NCBI GenBank assembly: GCA_947377425.1
Contig: CANCFZ010000016.1
Span: 1 to 20,583, forward strand
Length of the DNA: 20,583 nucleotides
Direction of reading: 5' to 3'
Source of the DNA: Flavobacteriaceae bacterium
GTDB lineage: Bacteria > Bacteroidota > Bacteroidia > Flavobacteriales > Flavobacteriaceae
The translations under genes and the position numbers were made by a program. Within the stretch, counting starts at the first letter, position 1. Every line of letters starts with the position of its first letter. Shown in pieces: positions 8,460 through 15,491 of the stretch. The notes under the pieces were generated by a model. The model made no database searches. It was given only the letters and a program-made list of their open reading frames with translations, and was not told where the DNA came from.

Positions 8460-10055
8460 ATGCCAAACGATTGTATTAGCTATCAAAAATCAAGATATTT
8501 CACTAAATTAATTAATGATTATTTAGATGAAAAGTCAGAGCTAAAACAGTTGTATAATCGTTTTCCAAAAATTGAAAATTTTAAAGAGCAAATTGAAGAA
8601 AAACAACAAAATTTTTCATTTGAAATCAGAAAAATTCTAGTATCTCAATTAGAAAAACAATGTTTAAGTTTTGAAATTTCTGAAACTACTTTAAACAATA
8701 TTAAACTTTTAAACAATTCAAATACGTTTACGGTAACAACTGGTCATCAATTGAATTTATTCACTGGTCCATTGTATTTTTTGTATAAAATTGTTTCCAC
8801 TATAAACTTATGCAAACAATTAAAAGCCGAATATCCTGAAAACAATTTTGTCCCAATTTATTGGATGGCAACTGAAGATCATGATTTTGAAGAAATAAAT
8901 TATTTCAATTTTAAAAATAAAAAAATAAAATGGAATCGTGAAAGTTCTGGACCTGTAGGACGACATTCAACTGATGGTTTAGATGAAGTTTTTAACCATT
9001 TTTCAAATGAAATTGGAATTGGTGAAAATGCAGAATATCTAAAATCATCATTTCAAAAATCGTATTTAGAACATTCAAATCTAGCAGATGCAACACGATT
9101 CATAGCTAATGAATTGTTTAAAAATGAAGGTTTAGTAATTATTGATGGTGATTCAATTGAGTTAAAAAAAATATTTATTCCTTATGTTGAAAAGGAACTT
9201 TTAGAACAAACTTCATTCAAAAAAGTAAGTCAAACAAATGAATTTTTAAAAGACTATTTTGTTCAAGTTAATCCGCGTGAAATCAATTTATTTTACATTG
9301 AAGATAATTTGCGTGAACGAGTTGTTTTTGAAAATGGACTTTACAAAGTAAACAATACAAGCATCCAATTTACAAAAACTGAAATTATATTGGAATTAGA
9401 AAATCATCCCGAAAAATTCAGTCCAAATGTAATTTTACGTCCGTTATACCAAGAAGTTATACTTCCAAATCTTTGTTATATTGGTGGTGGTGGTGAATTA
9501 GCCTATTGGCTAGAATTAAAATCAAATTTTGAAGAAAACAATATTACTTTTCCAATACTTTTACTTCGAAATTCTGTGTTATTAGCGACAAAAAAACAAG
9601 GAAATAAAGCAGATAAATTAAATTTGACTTGGAAAGATTTATTTTTAAATCAACAAGATTTATTGAATTCAAAAACTAAAGAATATTCTAAATTTAAAAT
9701 AGATTTTACGGAACAAAAAGAAGTACTAAAAAGACAATTTGAAAATTTATATACAATTGCTAATCAAACCGACAAATCTTTTATTGGAGCTGTAAAAGCA
9801 CAAGAAACAAAACAAATAAAAGGATTAGAAAATTTAGAAAACCGATTGTTAAAAGCTGAAAAAAGAATTCATGCTGATGAATTAAATAGAATTTTATTAC
9901 TTCAAAACGAGTTGTTTCCAAATCAAAGTTTACAAGAACGAAAAATAAATTTTTCAGAATTTTATTTAGATTTTGGAGATGATTTAATAAACAAACTTCT
10001 AGATAATTTAAAACCTCTTGAGCAAGAGTTTACTATTATTACATTAAATAACTAA
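8460..10055 (+). CDS. bshC: Bacillithiol biosynthesis cysteine-adding enzyme BshC
   Basis: BshC is the last enzyme of bacillithiol synthesis. It joins cysteine to glucosaminyl-malate to give the low-molecular-weight thiol that replaces glutathione in many Bacillota and Bacteroidota; it is cytosolic. At 531 residues the protein has the usual family length. Recognisable conserved segments are TTGHQLNLFTGP (about 93-104) in the Rossmann-like domain, WMATEDHDFEE (135-145) and YIGGGGELAYW (about 340-350), followed by a Lys/Glu-rich coiled-coil stretch (about 400-480) and a short C-terminal tail. The start at MPNDCISYQ fits the family N-terminus. It lies between two T9SS cargo genes. The other bacillithiol genes, bshA and bshB, are not in the window. 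Confidence 0.93.
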   Translation: MPNDCISYQKSRYFTKLINDYLDEKSELKQLYNRFPKIENFKEQIEEKQQNFSFEIRKILVSQLEKQCLSFEISETTLNNIKLLNNSNTFTVTTGHQLNLFTGPLYFLYKIVSTINLCKQLKAEYPENNFVPIYWMATEDHDFEEINYFNFKNKKIKWNRESSGPVGRHSTDGLDEVFNHFSNEIGIGENAEYLKSSFQKSYLEHSNLADATRFIANELFKNEGLVIIDGDSIELKKIFIPYVEKELLEQTSFKKVSQTNEFLKDYFVQVNPREINLFYIEDNLRERVVFENGLYKVNNTSIQFTKTEIILELENHPEKFSPNVILRPLYQEVILPNLCYIGGGGELAYWLELKSNFEENNITFPILLLRNSVLLATKKQGNKADKLNLTWKDLFLNQQDLLNSKTKEYSKFKIDFTEQKEVLKRQFENLYTIANQTDKSFIGAVKAQETKQIKGLENLENRLLKAEKRIHADELNRILLLQNELFPNQSLQERKINFSEFYLDFGDDLINKLLDNLKPLEQEFTIITLNN

Positions 10056-10148
10056 AGTTTTCAATACTTTAACGTTTGCGTGAAATAATTCAAATACAAA
10101 AATAAATAGTAGCTCAATTTTAATTTAATATTGCTTAAAATTAAAAAT

Positions 10149-11276
10149 ATGAAAAAAATAGTACTCCTTATAATTACAATATTTTTCACAACATACTCTT
10201 TTTCGCAAATAAGCATTCTTGGCACAGGAATTTTTGAAGAAACTTCATTCACAGAACATCACTATACAATTTATACTTTTGATGTTACATTATCCAATGG
10301 TTTTATAAAATTTAGAGAAAACCACGACTGGACTTTAAACTGGGGAGGTTCAACTTTTCCAACAGGAACAGCAGTGAGCGATGGGCCAGACATTCCAGTA
10401 ACAGCAGGCACCTATCATATTGTTTTTGACATGTTATTTGGAAGTTATTCTTTTACATCCATTACAGTAACGCCAATAAGCTTGATTGGAGATGCAATGC
10501 AAGGTTGGACTACAGATATTGATATGAAATCAAATGATGGAATTAATTATAAACTTGACGGTTATCATTTTAGTTCTGGAAGTGTGAAATTCAGACAAAA
10601 TCATAATTGGGATAGAAGTTGGGGAGGAACTGCTTTTCCAAATGGTATTGGCGTTTTAAATTCTACCGATAATATTCCTATCAATACAAGTGTCTCAGGG
10701 AATTATTCGGTAGACTTTAATTTAACAACTAATAATTATAGCTTTACAAGACCTATTATCAGCATTTTAGGAACTGGTGTTTCTAACTGGTTTAATGATG
10801 TAAATATGACAACAACTGATGGGATTACATATACTTTATTACAACAAACTTTGTCTAATGGCGAAGTAAAATTTAGATTAAATAATTCTTGGGTTACCAA
10901 TTGGGGAAATTCAAATTTTCCTATGGGAACAGGTGTTCAAGATGGCGCAAATATTCCTACTACAGCAGGTGTATATGACATTACTTTTAATTTTAATAAC
11001 GGAACTTATACTTTTATTCAAAATTTGAACACTAACAATTTTTCTAGAAATAATTTAAAAGTTTTTCCAAACCCTTCCTCAACTGAATGGAACTTTTCAG
11101 CAAAAGAAACTATTGAAAGTATTGAAATAACAGATGTTGTAGGAAAAACTATTTCAAGAACAACTAATAATTCAGAAAGTATTTCTATTGATGCATCTCA
11201 ATTCAACAGTGGAATTTATTTTACTAAAATCACAATTGGAAGTACGATTCAAACACTGAAATTGATAAAAAATTAG
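10149..11276 (+). CDS. T9SS type A secreted protein with three SusE/SusF-like modules
   Basis: Secreted protein of 375 residues. Residues 1-20 are a signal peptide (cut near SFSQ/IS). Three related beta-sandwich modules follow at about 20-108, 109-203 and 204-292. Each repeats the pattern VKFRxNxxW - NWGG - FPxGxGV - NIPxxxGxYxxxFN - YxF, typical of SusE/SusF-family glycan-binding modules. Residues 302-375 (LKVFPNPS through GIYFTKI to LKLIKN) are a T9SS type A sorting domain, so the protein is expected to be secreted or anchored at the cell surface. The ATG at 10149 is preferred to a TTG six codons upstream because the signal peptide begins there. Glycan binding is inferred from fold similarity. 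No susC/susD pair or glycoside hydrolase is nearby, so the ligand is unknown. Confidence 0.87.
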   Translation: MKKIVLLIITIFFTTYSFSQISILGTGIFEETSFTEHHYTIYTFDVTLSNGFIKFRENHDWTLNWGGSTFPTGTAVSDGPDIPVTAGTYHIVFDMLFGSYSFTSITVTPISLIGDAMQGWTTDIDMKSNDGINYKLDGYHFSSGSVKFRQNHNWDRSWGGTAFPNGIGVLNSTDNIPINTSVSGNYSVDFNLTTNNYSFTRPIISILGTGVSNWFNDVNMTTTDGITYTLLQQTLSNGEVKFRLNNSWVTNWGNSNFPMGTGVQDGANIPTTAGVYDITFNFNNGTYTFIQNLNTNNFSRNNLKVFPNPSSTEWNFSAKETIESIEITDVVGKTISRTTNNSESISIDASQFNSGIYFTKITIGSTIQTLKLIKN

Positions 11277-11297
11277 ATTTTTTTTAAATATTTTAAT

Positions 11298-11333
11298 AAA
11301 TCCTCAAGCCAAATACTTGTGGATTTTTTTTTT
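11298..11333 (+). terminator. Rho-independent terminator after the SusE-like gene
   Basis: The stem AAATCCTCAAG pairs with CTTGTGGATTT (11 pairs, one T-T mismatch) around a 7-base loop and runs straight into ten T residues. It ends transcription 22 bases past the stop codon and isolates the ndk promoter. Confidence 0.85.
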
Positions 11334-11347
11334 CAATTTAGAAAGAC

Positions 11348-11355
11348 TATTTTTG
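11348..11355 (+). promoter_or_regulatory. Candidate -7 box for ndk
   Basis: TATTTTTG, a perfect TAnnTTTG match, stands 40 bases before the ndk ATG and 14 bases after a strong terminator, so ndk must have its own promoter about here. The leader that follows is A-rich with no Shine-Dalgarno sequence and ends in AAAA before ATG, as in well-expressed flavobacterial genes. A clear -33 TTG at 17-20 bases is missing (only T-rich sequence). Confidence 0.62.
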
Positions 11356-11395
11356 CACCCAAATTAAAAATAAAAACAAATAAATTATACTAAAA

Positions 11396-11815
11396 ATGGC
11401 TACAAATAGAACATTTACAATGATTAAACCTGATGGTGTGGAAAATGGACACATCGGTGGAATATTAAACATGATTACAGAAGGTGGTTTCAAAATTGTT
11501 TCTTTAAAATTAACTCAATTAACGGTTGCTGATGCTCAAGGTTTTTATGCTGTTCACGCTGCAAGACCATTCTTCGGTGAATTAGTTGAATTCATGACAA
11601 GAGGACCAATTGTTGCTGCTATCTTAGAAAAAGATAACGCTGTTGAAGATTTCAGAACTTTAATCGGTGCTACAAATCCAGCTGATGCTGCAGAAGGAAC
11701 TATCCGTAAAAAATACGCTACTTCTATTGGAGAAAATGCTGTTCACGGTTCTGATTCTGATGAGAATGCTGCTATCGAAGGTGCTTTCCACTTTGCTGGA
11801 AGAGAGCAATTCTAA
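11396..11815 (+). CDS. ndk: Nucleoside diphosphate kinase
   Basis: Transfers the gamma-phosphate of ATP to nucleoside diphosphates through a phosphohistidine intermediate, balancing cytosolic NTP pools. At 139 residues it is a normal full-length bacterial Ndk. Visible signatures are TMIKPDG at residues 8-14, the ARPFF segment, the EGTIRKKY segment and the active-site loop NAVHGSDS with catalytic H117. It is a single gene with its own promoter candidate and terminators on both sides. Codon choice is visibly richer in C-ending and G-ending codons than in its neighbours, consistent with high expression rather than transfer. Confidence 0.97.
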   Translation: MATNRTFTMIKPDGVENGHIGGILNMITEGGFKIVSLKLTQLTVADAQGFYAVHAARPFFGELVEFMTRGPIVAAILEKDNAVEDFRTLIGATNPADAAEGTIRKKYATSIGENAVHGSDSDENAAIEGAFHFAGREQF

Positions 11816-11855
11816 TATTAAATTTATGATATTTGATTTTAAATATCTTAAATAT

Positions 11856-11892
11856 AAAAAATCCCATTTCTTAATTGAAATGGGATTTTTTT
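11856..11892. terminator. Bidirectional terminator between ndk and the DUF721 gene
   Basis: A perfect 12-base stem (AAATCCCATTTC with GAAATGGGATTT) encloses the loop TTAATT. It is flanked by an A run on the left and a T run on the right, so it can end transcription of both convergent genes. Its right-hand T tract touches the DUF721 stop codon at 11891-11893. Confidence 0.88.
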
Positions 11893-12187
11893 ATCTTAAA
11901 ACTATATCTTTGACAACATCTTTCCGAAGTTCTTCATTTAGCATTGCAATAATCTTTTGCTTGCCATAACTCAATTCTTCACGTAAAACTGCCGAAGTTA
12001 ATTTTACATACAATGTACTTCCTTTTAGAATCACTTCTTGTGTGTAACTATTTACGCCATTTCCCATAAGCGATTTCCAAGCTTGTTCAACATCAATTTT
12101 ATCCATACCTGACCCGAGTTTATTTTGTTGAATAAACTGTTGTAATACTTCTGAAATTGAACTTTCGTTACTTAATCTTTTAGCCAT
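11891..12187 (-). CDS. DUF721 / DciA-like protein
   Basis: Small cytosolic protein of 98 residues in the DUF721 family, to which the replicative-helicase operator DciA belongs. The pattern fits: an N-terminal helix (ISEVLQQFIQQNKL), a central W-containing segment (AWKSLMG) and a beta-strand region VILKGSTLYVKLTSAVLREEL, followed by a helix and the short end KDIVLR. DciA proteins interact with DnaB and help its loading; whether this short Bacteroidota form does so is inference. The start codon overlaps the stop of the upstream lipoprotein gene by one base (TAATG), indicating translational coupling. The neighbour that often accompanies this family, recF, is not in the window. Confidence 0.78.
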   Translation of the reverse strand: MAKRLSNESSISEVLQQFIQQNKLGSGMDKIDVEQAWKSLMGNGVNSYTQEVILKGSTLYVKLTSAVLREELSYGKQKIIAMLNEELRKDVVKDIVLR

Positions 12188-12606
12188 TATTTTAAAGAAA
12201 AGGGAACTTGTCGTTTATAATGATATTCTAAATTGGCTTCGTTTTTTAGAACTAATATTGAGTCTTTTATTTCAATAATTTCTTCTTTCCACTTTCCATA
12301 GTTGGTTGAATAGTGGATGTAAAAATTACCATCATTATCTGAAATTGAAATAATTTCTTTCAAATCATTTGTCAAATAAGTACCATCCAATTGAGGCATA
12401 ACTTTTTGGCGAAAACCTTTTTTATCTTTAATTTGAAAGAAATCGATAGTTTCATTTACTTTGTATTCTTTTTTACCACCTTCTGGAAGATCTACTTTCT
12501 GAATCTCCCAATAGCCATTTATTTTGGCAACATCGTTATCGGTAATTGTCTGCTTACAAGAAACTAATAGTAATCCGAAAAATAAAAATGTGATTGTTTT
12601 TTTCAT
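12187..12606 (-). CDS. Lipocalin-like small lipoprotein
   Basis: Lipoprotein of 139 residues with unknown function. The first 17 residues are a signal peptide ending in the lipobox LLVSC, so C17 should be lipidated after signal peptidase II cleavage. The mature part opens with a NGYWEIQKV strand, the usual start of lipocalin-like barrels, and continues as alternating beta strands (IDFFQIKD, NFYIHYST, ILVLKNE). K18-Q19 after the cysteine lacks the acidic stretch of known Bacteroidota surface-export signals, so a periplasmic location is more likely. Its stop codon overlaps the start of the DUF721 gene, and the two form an operon. It diverges from the serine hydrolase gene across a 102-base gap. 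No specific ligand can be proposed. Confidence 0.8.
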   Translation of the reverse strand: MKKTITFLFFGLLLVSCKQTITDNDVAKINGYWEIQKVDLPEGGKKEYKVNETIDFFQIKDKKGFRQKVMPQLDGTYLTNDLKEIISISDNDGNFYIHYSTNYGKWKEEIIEIKDSILVLKNEANLEYHYKRQVPFSLK

Positions 12607-12654
12607 ATTTAAAATAAAATCTAAAATTACAATTTATTTTAAAGAATAAAAAAG

Positions 12655-12681
12655 TATTTTTGATTAAACCTTTTAATTTTG
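12655..12681 (+). promoter_or_regulatory. Two candidate -7 boxes for the serine hydrolase gene
   Basis: Two perfect TAnnTTTG matches lie in the divergent gap: TATTTTTG at 12655-12662 and TAATTTTG at 12674-12681. They are 46 and 27 bases before the ATG. Neither has a clear TTG at 17-20 bases upstream, so which one is used cannot be decided. For the divergent lipoprotein operon only a one-mismatch box (TTAATTTG, minus strand, 12689-12696) is seen. Confidence 0.4.
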
Positions 12682-12708
12682 AATTGGTCAAATTAAGAAA
12701 TAATCACT

Positions 12709-13785
12709 ATGAAGAAATTTTTTCCATTATTCGTTATGTTCCTTTTTATTTCCAGTTGTAGTTCTGATCATCTATTAGATACAACTCCAGAAGTCGAATC
12801 GATGTATTTTCCACCAAGTGATGGAAGTACAACATGGGAAACTAAATCAATTTCTGACCTAAATTGGAATCAAACAGCAGCGCAACCTTTATTGGATTAT
12901 TTAGAATTGAAACATTCAAAATCATTTATCATTTTAGTTAATGGAAAGATTGTGATGGAGAACTATTTCAATGGACATGATGCTTCACAACCATGGTATT
13001 GGGCAAGTGCTGGTAAAACTTTGACTTCAACAGTTACTGGAATTGCTGAACAAGAAGGCTATTTAAATATTAATAATAAAGTTTCCGATTATATAGGAAC
13101 TGGATGGACGAGTGCTCCATTGGCAAAAGAAAATCTAATTACTTGTAAAAATCTTTTGTCAATGAATTCAGGTTTAAATGATGCTCTTGGTGACGATGTT
13201 GCACCTGCAAATCTTCAATATGTCGCCGATGCAGGAACGCGCTGGGCATACCACAATGTTTACGTAAAACTACAAGATGTTGTTTCGCAAGCAACTGGAC
13301 AAACTTGGACAAACTATTTCAATACAAAATTAAGAGATAAACTCGGAATGACTGGTGGTAGTTGGGTTAACACAAGTGACGGATTGCGAACCTATTGGAG
13401 TACTACAAGAAATATGGCGCGCTTTGGATTAATGGCATTAAATAAAGGGAAATGGAACGGTAATCAAGTAATCAATGAAACCTATTTTAATGCCGCAACA
13501 AACACTTCTCAAACCATTAATCAAGGTTATGGTTACTTATGGTGGCTGAATGGAAAAGCAACCTACCATTTACCACAAAGTCAATTACAGTTTAACGGAA
13601 GTATTATTCCTTCAGCTCCAAATGATATGTTTATGGCTTTAGGAAAAAATGACCAAAAAATATATGTAATTCCAAGTAAAAAAATGGTAGTTATCCGAAT
13701 GGGAGATGCTGCTGATAATGTAAATTTAGCATTATCTGATTTTGACGAAATACTTTGGCAAAAAATAAGCGCGTTATATCAATAA
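12709..13785 (+). CDS. Secreted beta-lactamase-family serine hydrolase lipoprotein
   Basis: Serine hydrolase of 358 residues in the class C beta-lactamase / penicillin-binding-protein-like family. The signal peptide ends in the lipobox FISSC, so C17 is the likely lipid anchor and the enzyme acts in the periplasm or on the surface. The catalytic motifs are S100-A-G-K103 (SxxK, in WASAGKTLTST) and Y181-H-N183 (YxN). The third motif is replaced by a segment around LGKNDQ preceding YVIPSKKMVVIRMG, as in esterase or amidase branches of the family rather than true beta-lactamases. Other family segments are LLSMNSGL and DKLGMTGGSW. It is a single gene with its own promoter region and terminator. The substrate (ester, peptide or D-amino-acid compound) cannot be told from sequence; resistance is not implied. 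Confidence 0.88.
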   Translation: MKKFFPLFVMFLFISSCSSDHLLDTTPEVESMYFPPSDGSTTWETKSISDLNWNQTAAQPLLDYLELKHSKSFIILVNGKIVMENYFNGHDASQPWYWASAGKTLTSTVTGIAEQEGYLNINNKVSDYIGTGWTSAPLAKENLITCKNLLSMNSGLNDALGDDVAPANLQYVADAGTRWAYHNVYVKLQDVVSQATGQTWTNYFNTKLRDKLGMTGGSWVNTSDGLRTYWSTTRNMARFGLMALNKGKWNGNQVINETYFNAATNTSQTINQGYGYLWWLNGKATYHLPQSQLQFNGSIIPSAPNDMFMALGKNDQKIYVIPSKKMVVIRMGDAADNVNLALSDFDEILWQKISALYQ

Positions 13786-13800
13786 CACGCTTGTTTTTTT
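13769..13800 (+). terminator. Rho-independent terminator overlapping the hydrolase stop
   Basis: GCGCGTTAT pairs with ATAACACGC (9 pairs, one C-A mismatch) around the loop ATCA, followed by TTGTTTTTTT. The stem contains the hydrolase stop codon (13783-13785), and the T tract overlaps the stop of the convergent small membrane-protein gene. Confidence 0.75.
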
Positions 13801-13987
13801 ATTTGAATCTTGAGTTGAAGAATTTAATCAATGCATAAATAAAAAGCATAAAGGTTATTAATTGTAAACCCATTGCAATATCTGGAAATTTATTTTCTAT
13901 TACTTTAGCCAACACACCAATTCCAAAACTAATCAAAATTAAAATTAAGGATGATGTTGTTTTAAAAAAAAATAGAAATTTGTTCAT
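13799..13987 (-). CDS. Small two-helix membrane protein, unknown
   Basis: Protein of 62 residues that I do not recognise. Two hydrophobic segments are visible, about residues 12-30 (SSLILILISFGIGVLA) and 39-56 (MGLQLITFMLFIYALI), joined by a short charged loop (KVIENKFPD). The ends are basic (MNKFLFFFK and FFNSRFK), so a membrane hairpin with both ends in the cytoplasm is likely. It begins six bases after the ftsY stop codon and so probably belongs to the ftsY transcript. The start follows an A/T-rich leader with no Shine-Dalgarno sequence. Tight linkage to ftsY and a sensible topology support it being real, but no function can be assigned. Confidence 0.68.
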   Translation of the reverse strand: MNKFLFFFKTTSSLILILISFGIGVLAKVIENKFPDIAMGLQLITFMLFIYALIKFFNSRFK

Positions 13988-13993
13988 AAGCGA

Positions 13994-14947
13994 TTATTTA
14001 AAAAAACTATCTACAAACTCATATTTATTGAATACTTGTAAATCTTCAAGTCCTTCACCAACTCCAATGTATTTCACCGGTATTTGAAATTGATCTGAAA
14101 TTCCAATTACAACACCACCTTTTGCAGTTCCATCAAGTTTAGTAACTGCTAAACAAGAAACTTCTGTTGCTGCTGTAAATTGTTTAGCTTGCTCAAAAGC
14201 ATTTTGACCAGTTGAACCATCAAGAACCAAAAGCACATCGTGTGGCGCATCATCAATAACTTTTTGCATTACACGTTTTACTTTTGATAATTCGCTCATT
14301 AAGCCAACTTTATTATGCAAACGACCAGCTGTATCAATAATGACCACATCAGCATTTTGAGAAACCGCACTTTGCAATGTATCAAATGCAACTGATGCAG
14401 GATCAGAACCCATTTGTTGCTTCACAATTGGAACTCCAACTCTATCTGCCCAGATTTGTAATTGGTCAATAGCTGCTGCACGAAAAGTATCGCCAGCACC
14501 AAGAACAACTTTATATCCCGATTTCTTAAATTGATAAGCTAATTTTCCTATTGTAGTTGTTTTTCCAACTCCATTTACACCAACAACCATAATTACATAA
14601 GGGTTTTTATTGGCTGGAATTTTAAATTCAGATTCTTCTCCCGACATTGTTTCCGATAAAAGCCCTGATATTTCTTCTCGAAGAATTTGATTTAATTCAT
14701 CGGTTCCTAGATATTTATTATTGGAAACTCGTTCTTCAATTCTTTTGATAATTTTCAAGGTAGTTTCAACACCAACATCCGAAGAAACAAGAATTTCTTC
14801 AAGGTTGTCTAAAACTTCATCATCAACTTTAGATTTGCCGGCAATAGCCTTTGTTAGCTTAGAAAAAAACGATGTTTTTGTTTTCTCTAAACCTTTATCT
14901 AACGTCTCTTTCTTTTCTGATGAAAATATTCTTTTAAAAAAACTCAT
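13994..14947 (-). CDS. ftsY: Signal recognition particle receptor FtsY
   Basis: GTPase that receives the SRP-ribosome complex at the inner membrane for co-translational membrane-protein insertion. At 317 residues it is a compact form with almost no acidic A domain. It begins with a short amphipathic basic segment (MSFFKRIFS) that can contact lipid. The N domain spans about 25-105 and the G domain 115-317, with P-loop GVNGVGKTT (123-131), DTFRAAA (153-159, insertion-box region), DTAGR (205-209) and TKLDGTAKGG (269-278). The C-terminal GEGLEDLQVF is typical of FtsY. The upstream ribosomal-protein cluster ends in a terminator, and a TATATTTG box lies directly below it, so ftsY likely has its own transcript shared with the downstream small membrane protein. 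Confidence 0.97.
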   Translation of the reverse strand: MSFFKRIFSSEKKETLDKGLEKTKTSFFSKLTKAIAGKSKVDDEVLDNLEEILVSSDVGVETTLKIIKRIEERVSNNKYLGTDELNQILREEISGLLSETMSGEESEFKIPANKNPYVIMVVGVNGVGKTTTIGKLAYQFKKSGYKVVLGAGDTFRAAAIDQLQIWADRVGVPIVKQQMGSDPASVAFDTLQSAVSQNADVVIIDTAGRLHNKVGLMSELSKVKRVMQKVIDDAPHDVLLVLDGSTGQNAFEQAKQFTAATEVSCLAVTKLDGTAKGGVVIGISDQFQIPVKYIGVGEGLEDLQVFNKYEFVDSFFK

Positions 14948-15019
14948 CTTTTTTATTCGGATTTAATGTATAAGAAATCAGGATTTTCTCCTAAATACTT
15001 AAAACGTAATAATTAACTA

Positions 15020-15027
15020 CAAATATA
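15020..15027 (-). promoter_or_regulatory. Candidate -7 box for ftsY
   Basis: The minus strand reads TATATTTG, a perfect TAnnTTTG match. It lies just past the terminator of the ribosomal-protein cluster and 72 bases before the ftsY ATG, giving a predicted leader of about 65 bases. No -33 TTG is visible at 17-20 bases. Confidence 0.5.
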
Positions 15028-15030
15028 AAA

Positions 15031-15063
15031 ATAAAAAAGCTACTTCCGTAAGAAAGTAGCTTT
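15031..15063 (-). terminator. Terminator of the bL28-bL33-DUF4295 cluster
   Basis: On the minus strand AAAGCTACTT pairs perfectly with AAGTAGCTTT (10 pairs) around an 8-base loop, followed by T-rich sequence (TTTTTTATTTTT). It starts about 20 bases after the DUF4295 stop codon and separates that cluster from ftsY. Confidence 0.85.
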
Positions 15064-15083
15064 GATATAAATTTATTTAGGAA

Positions 15084-15236
15084 TTATTTCTTTTGTAAGA
15101 AAGTGTCCACTTCTTCTGGAGTCATAATACTTTCAACGAAAGTATAAGCTCCTGTTTTTGGAGATTTTACCATTTTGATAGCTTTTGTTAATCTCTTAGA
15201 AGATGTTTGTAACGATGCAACGGTTTTCTTTGCCAT
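15084..15236 (-). CDS. DUF4295 small ribosomal protein (bL38)
   Basis: A 50-residue basic protein reading MAKKTVASLQTSS at the N-terminus, with KMVKSPKTGAYTFVE in the middle and TFLQKK at the end. This is the DUF4295 family, found in Bacteroidota immediately after the genes for bL28 and bL33. From memory, the Flavobacterium johnsoniae ribosome structure identified such a protein as a phylum-specific large-subunit protein named bL38; that assignment is recalled, not derived here. The position after rpmG (46-base gap), the basic composition (about ten Lys/Arg) and the conserved MAKK start all agree. A TACATTTG box in the gap could give it extra transcription of its own. Being so short, this gene is easily missed by automatic callers. 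Confidence 0.88.
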   Translation of the reverse strand: MAKKTVASLQTSSKRLTKAIKMVKSPKTGAYTFVESIMTPEEVDTFLQKK

Positions 15237-15263
15237 GATTCAAATGAGTATATGAAATATTTA

Positions 15264-15271
15264 CAAATGTA
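15264..15271 (-). promoter_or_regulatory. Candidate internal promoter before DUF4295
   Basis: The minus strand reads TACATTTG, a full TAnnTTTG match, inside the 46-base gap between rpmG and the DUF4295 gene and 27 bases before its ATG. No -33 TTG is seen upstream. It may be a second promoter within the operon, or chance. Confidence 0.33.
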
Positions 15272-15282
15272 AAAATCTCTAA

Positions 15283-15465
15283 TTATTTAATTTCTTTATG
15301 AACAGTCATTCTCTTTAAGATTGGATTAAACTTCTTAATCTCTAATCTGTCTGGAGTATTTTTTTTATTTTTGTTTGTGATGTAACGAGAAGTCCCTGGA
15401 AGACCAGTTCCTTTGTGCTCAGTACATTCTAAAATTACTTGGATTCTATTACCTTTCTTTGCCAT
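15283..15465 (-). CDS. rpmG: 50S ribosomal protein bL33
   Basis: Large-subunit ribosomal protein bL33, 60 residues, a component near the E site. The signature MAKKGNRIQVILECTEHK is followed by GTSRYITNKNKKNTPDRLE and KKFNPILKRMTVHKEIK. Only one cysteine is present (C14), so this is the C-minus form without the two CxxC zinc pairs. It lies 26 bases downstream of rpmB and is cotranscribed with it. Confidence 0.97.
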   Translation of the reverse strand: MAKKGNRIQVILECTEHKGTGLPGTSRYITNKNKKNTPDRLEIKKFNPILKRMTVHKEIK

Positions 15466-15491
15466 CTTACTTTATTTTTATTGGAATAGGA

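Noticed and set aside
10053..10071. Small inverted repeat TAAAGT/ACTTTA after bshC as a terminator
   Set aside because: Only six base pairs and no T tract follows; too weak to support.
10131..10148. TTG start six codons upstream for the SusE-like T9SS protein
   Set aside because: The signal peptide begins cleanly at the ATG at 10149 (MKKIVLLIIT); the six extra residues would lengthen it without benefit.
11667..11969. Second open frame overlapping ndk and the terminator
   Set aside because: It runs out of frame through ndk and across the terminator hairpin; a shadow of ndk.
12709..13785. Reading the serine hydrolase as a true beta-lactamase resistance gene
   Set aside because: SxxK and YxN are present but the third motif does not match KTG; the protein fits lipoprotein esterase/amidase-like members better.
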